The notes below the pieces were generated by a model that was not told where the DNA came from, ran no database searches, and worked only from the letters and a program-made list of their open reading frames with translations. 5,559 bases of DNA. It comes from Akkermansiaceae bacterium UBA985. Its GTDB lineage: Bacteria; Verrucomicrobiota; Verrucomicrobiia; Verrucomicrobiales; Akkermansiaceae. Where the stretch lies: positions 1 through 5,559 of the forward strand of contig DBBL01000030.1 of NCBI GenBank assembly GCA_002292185.1. Reading direction: 5' to 3'. Positions within the stretch are counted from its first letter, which is position 1. The number at the start of each line of letters is the position of its first letter. The translations under genes and the position numbers were made by a program. Below are positions 3,146-5,559 of the stretch, piece by piece.

Positions 3146-5559
3146 ATGGCTGCCCCCCGAAACAAATTAAGAAGTAAACAGAACGATCGCAAACCCTGGC
3201 CCAATGAGGTTCTTGGTATATTACTTGGTGGCTTCGGCCTGCTCTTGTTATTGTCATTGGTTTCCTTTTCGTCCAGTGATCCGTCGATTTTTCAGTTTAT
3301 GGGTGGCGCTGACAGTGATGCTGACGGCGAACTTGTTGGTAAAAACTGGATAGGCCCAGTTGGGGCAAATGTAGCCTATATCGTTTTTGCTTTATTTGGT
3401 GCCGCCGCATACCTGCTGGCCTTGACGCTGATGTGGATGGGGGTAGCAAAACTCGTGATGAACGCGAGGGCTCCGTGGTATACATGGGCTGGATGCGGAG
3501 TTTTCATCCTGAGTGCTGCCGCATTACTTTCGGTGCAGACTCTTTTTTTTACACAATGGGCAGATAGCAGTGGCATTGAGGGTGGCGCAGGTGGTTGGAT
3601 AGGCTACTGGACTGGTGCGCGTTTCCTGGAGGCCTTGCTTAATAAACCTGGTGCCATTCTGGTGCTTATTTGTGTGTATCTCATCAGCCTTATCTTGCTC
3701 ACTGGCTTGCACCCCATCACCTTTAGTAGTGCGGTGGTGAGTTACATGGTAAAATGGGCTGCTGGCCTTAAGGAGAAAAGAAGGCATAAATCTCAAGTGG
3801 GTGGAAAAAGTACCGCTCTTGATCAGCTTCGCAAAAGGCAAAATCAAAGCCTTTCAGATGAACTTAGCGCAGAGGGAGGAAACGCTAAATCCGGCGCGGC
3901 TCGAAAAAACACACGCAAGAAATCTCCAGAAGACGATGACCAGGTCGCGGACGAGGTCGAGCAAGACCCACAGGCAGAGCTGCCTCTCAGGGAGACCCCA
4001 ACACCACAGATCATTGATGCTTCTCAGCGCCGGAAACCTTCTGCAGATTTAGGGGCGAAGCCATTTGGTAAGAAAAAGCAGGAATACACAGGCCTGACTA
4101 CCGATGAGTTTGAGGATTATGACCTGCCAGGATTCGACCTTCTTGATATTCCCGAGCACGAGGAGCCTGAGGTCGAGGCCGACAAAGACGAGCTTGTAGC
4201 GATTCAAACGACGATCGTAGATACCCTCAAGGCCTTTGGTGTCGAGGTGTCTGCAGGAAATATTACCAGAGGTCCCACGATTACCCGCTATGAGGTTTAC
4301 CCAAGTCCCGGATTGAGGGTGAGTAGGATCACCCAGTTGGAGGCGGATATCGCACGTGCCACCAAGGCTGAGCAAATCAACATTCTAGCTCCGGTTCCTG
4401 GCTCTGACACGGTTGGCATTGAGATAGCCAATAATGAAAAAGTCGCCGTGCCACTGCACGAGCTGTTACAGGATCCAGCATTTGCCAGTGCGACCAAAAA
4501 AATCCCCCTTGCACTCGGCAAGGATGTTTATGGCAATACCGTCATTGGCGACCTCGCCGCGATGCCGCACTTGCTGGTAGCGGGTGCGACGGGCTCGGGT
4601 AAGTCGGTGTGTATCAACTCCATTATTTCGAGTATACTATTCAAGTTCAGTCCTAACGAGCTGCGCTTCATCATGATTGACCCCAAGGTGGTGGAGATGC
4701 AGATGTATAATTCACTGCCCCACCTTGCAGTGCCCGTGGTGACGGATCCCAACAAGGTGATCGCGGCGCTACGCTGGGTCGTTAATGAGATGGAGCGGCG
4801 TTATCGTATGTTTGCTGAAGTGGGCGTGCGTAACTTCGATGCATTCAACAAGCGGGAAATCATCAAGGAGGACGAGCCTGAAGTTGATCCAGATGCCGAA
4901 GAGGACGTGGATGAAGATTATGACACTGAACATATTGAATCCATTGCAAAGGCACTCGCCGACGGCGAGCTTGGGCCAGATGCTCTCGACGGCTCAGATG
5001 ACGAAGATGAGATCGAGGTAATCCCTGACCGTGTGCCCTACATTGTGATCATCATCGATGAGCTTGCTGACTTGATGCAGACGGCACCTGCCGACATGGA
5101 AATGAATATCGCCCGCATTGCCCAGAAGGCACGAGCTGCTGGAATCCATTTGATTGTCGCTACGCAGACGCCGCGTGCAGATGTGGTCACCGGCATCATC
5201 AAGGCGAACATTCCGTGTAGGATTGCCTTCCAGGTTTCATCAAAGCTTGATAGTCGTGTCATCCTCGACGTTTCTGGAGCTGACAAACTCGTTGGCAAGG
5301 GAGACATGCTTTATCTACCGCCTGGATCAGCGAAGCTTGAGCGTGCGCAAGGTGCATTTATTGAGGACGATGAGGTGGAAAAACTCGTTCAGTATTGCTC
5401 GAATCAGGTTGAACAGAAATTTGAAAGTGCCGTGCAGGAACATATCGAGAGCGGTGGCTCTAGCGGCGATGATGATGTTTCCGACGCTGATGAGGAAATC
5501 GTCGAAAAATGTCTTGAGGTGATTCGTCAGGAGAAGAAAGCGAGCACTTCGCTGCTTCA
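3146..5559 (+). CDS. ftsK: DNA translocase FtsK, C-terminus cut by window edge
   Basis: FtsK/SpoIIIE-family septal DNA pump that moves chromosome ends through the closing division septum. The first 804 residues are visible. Four membrane helices lie near 22-41, 76-100, 112-135 and 169-190 (FtsK_4TM). A charged linker of about 150 residues follows, much shorter than in E. coli FtsK. The alpha domain begins near 349 (DELVAIQTTIVDTLKAFGVE). The RecA-like motor has Walker A GATGSGKS at 480-487 and Walker B IVIIIDELADLM with Asp638 and Glu639, then ARIAQKARAAGIHLIVATQ and GADKLVGKGDML. An acidic insert fills 571-628. EEIVEKCLEVIRQEKKASTS (from 783) is the start of the gamma winged-helix domain that reads polar KOPS-type sites, and there the window ends. 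The ATG at 3146 is the only start that keeps the first helix; no Shine-Dalgarno precedes it. TQTPRAD replaces the more common TQRPSVD. Confidence 0.96.
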   Translation, partial: MAAPRNKLRSKQNDRKPWPNEVLGILLGGFGLLLLLSLVSFSSSDPSIFQFMGGADSDADGELVGKNWIGPVGANVAYIVFALFGAAAYLLALTLMWMGVAKLVMNARAPWYTWAGCGVFILSAAALLSVQTLFFTQWADSSGIEGGAGGWIGYWTGARFLEALLNKPGAILVLICVYLISLILLTGLHPITFSSAVVSYMVKWAAGLKEKRRHKSQVGGKSTALDQLRKRQNQSLSDELSAEGGNAKSGAARKNTRKKSPEDDDQVADEVEQDPQAELPLRETPTPQIIDASQRRKPSADLGAKPFGKKKQEYTGLTTDEFEDYDLPGFDLLDIPEHEEPEVEADKDELVAIQTTIVDTLKAFGVEVSAGNITRGPTITRYEVYPSPGLRVSRITQLEADIARATKAEQINILAPVPGSDTVGIEIANNEKVAVPLHELLQDPAFASATKKIPLALGKDVYGNTVIGDLAAMPHLLVAGATGSGKSVCINSIISSILFKFSPNELRFIMIDPKVVEMQMYNSLPHLAVPVVTDPNKVIAALRWVVNEMERRYRMFAEVGVRNFDAFNKREIIKEDEPEVDPDAEEDVDEDYDTEHIESIAKALADGELGPDALDGSDDEDEIEVIPDRVPYIVIIIDELADLMQTAPADMEMNIARIAQKARAAGIHLIVATQTPRADVVTGIIKANIPCRIAFQVSSKLDSRVILDVSGADKLVGKGDMLYLPPGSAKLERAQGAFIEDDEVEKLVQYCSNQVEQKFESAVQEHIESGGSSGDDDVSDADEEIVEKCLEVIRQEKKASTSLL

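Noticed and set aside
3524..3847. Minus-strand 107-codon frame opposite ftsK
   Set aside because: Lies wholly inside the ftsK membrane and linker region; composition looks like an antisense shadow.
5154..5522. Plus-strand 122-codon frame within ftsK in another frame
   Set aside because: Overlaps the conserved motor and gamma-domain start of FtsK, and its Arg/Ser-rich product fits an out-of-frame reading.

Overview
The window reads as ordinary bacterial chromosome with conserved housekeeping genes. The protein families and motif variants point, by inference only, to a Verrucomicrobiota-type organism: the style of the FtsK motor (TQTPRADVVTG, SGADKLVGKGDML), a Ppx/GppA-like N-terminus of the 'LEQSIPLAHDIYQRG' type, a very short omega subunit, and mostly leaderless-looking or Shine-Dalgarno-poor starts. 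No rRNA, tRNA, CRISPR array, insertion sequence or phage gene was seen.

Layout from left to right. Positions 1-250 (minus strand) hold the N-terminal 83 codons of a Ppx/GppA-family phosphatase that leaves the window on the left. Positions 251-573 are a divergent intergenic region with a possible 21-residue small ORF behind a strong ribosome binding site, a weak promoter candidate and a short palindrome. Then comes a plus-strand cluster: rpoZ (RNA polymerase omega, 574-843), smpB (trans-translation factor, 909-1367) and a biotin-protein ligase (birA, 1379-2131). A convergent minus-strand gene (2153-2893) encodes a DUF2064/TIGR04282-type glycosyltransferase-fold protein whose active-site acidic residues look lost. 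After an AT-rich divergent intergenic region, ftsK (3146 to the right edge) encodes a membrane-anchored DNA translocase. It is cut by the window edge at the start of its DNA-reading gamma domain.

The genes do not form one pathway. rpoZ, smpB and birA serve transcription, ribosome rescue and biotin attachment to carboxylases, and probably share a transcript because of their close spacing. FtsK couples division to chromosome segregation from its own promoter region.

The most unusual features are: a 15-bp direct-repeat array that ends exactly at the ftsK start codon and keeps an open pentapeptide-like reading frame; an unusually acidic insert between Walker A and Walker B of FtsK; and two enzyme-family proteins (the Ppx/GppA-like and DUF2064-like proteins) with non-canonical active-site residues. 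I see no convincing new multi-gene system here.
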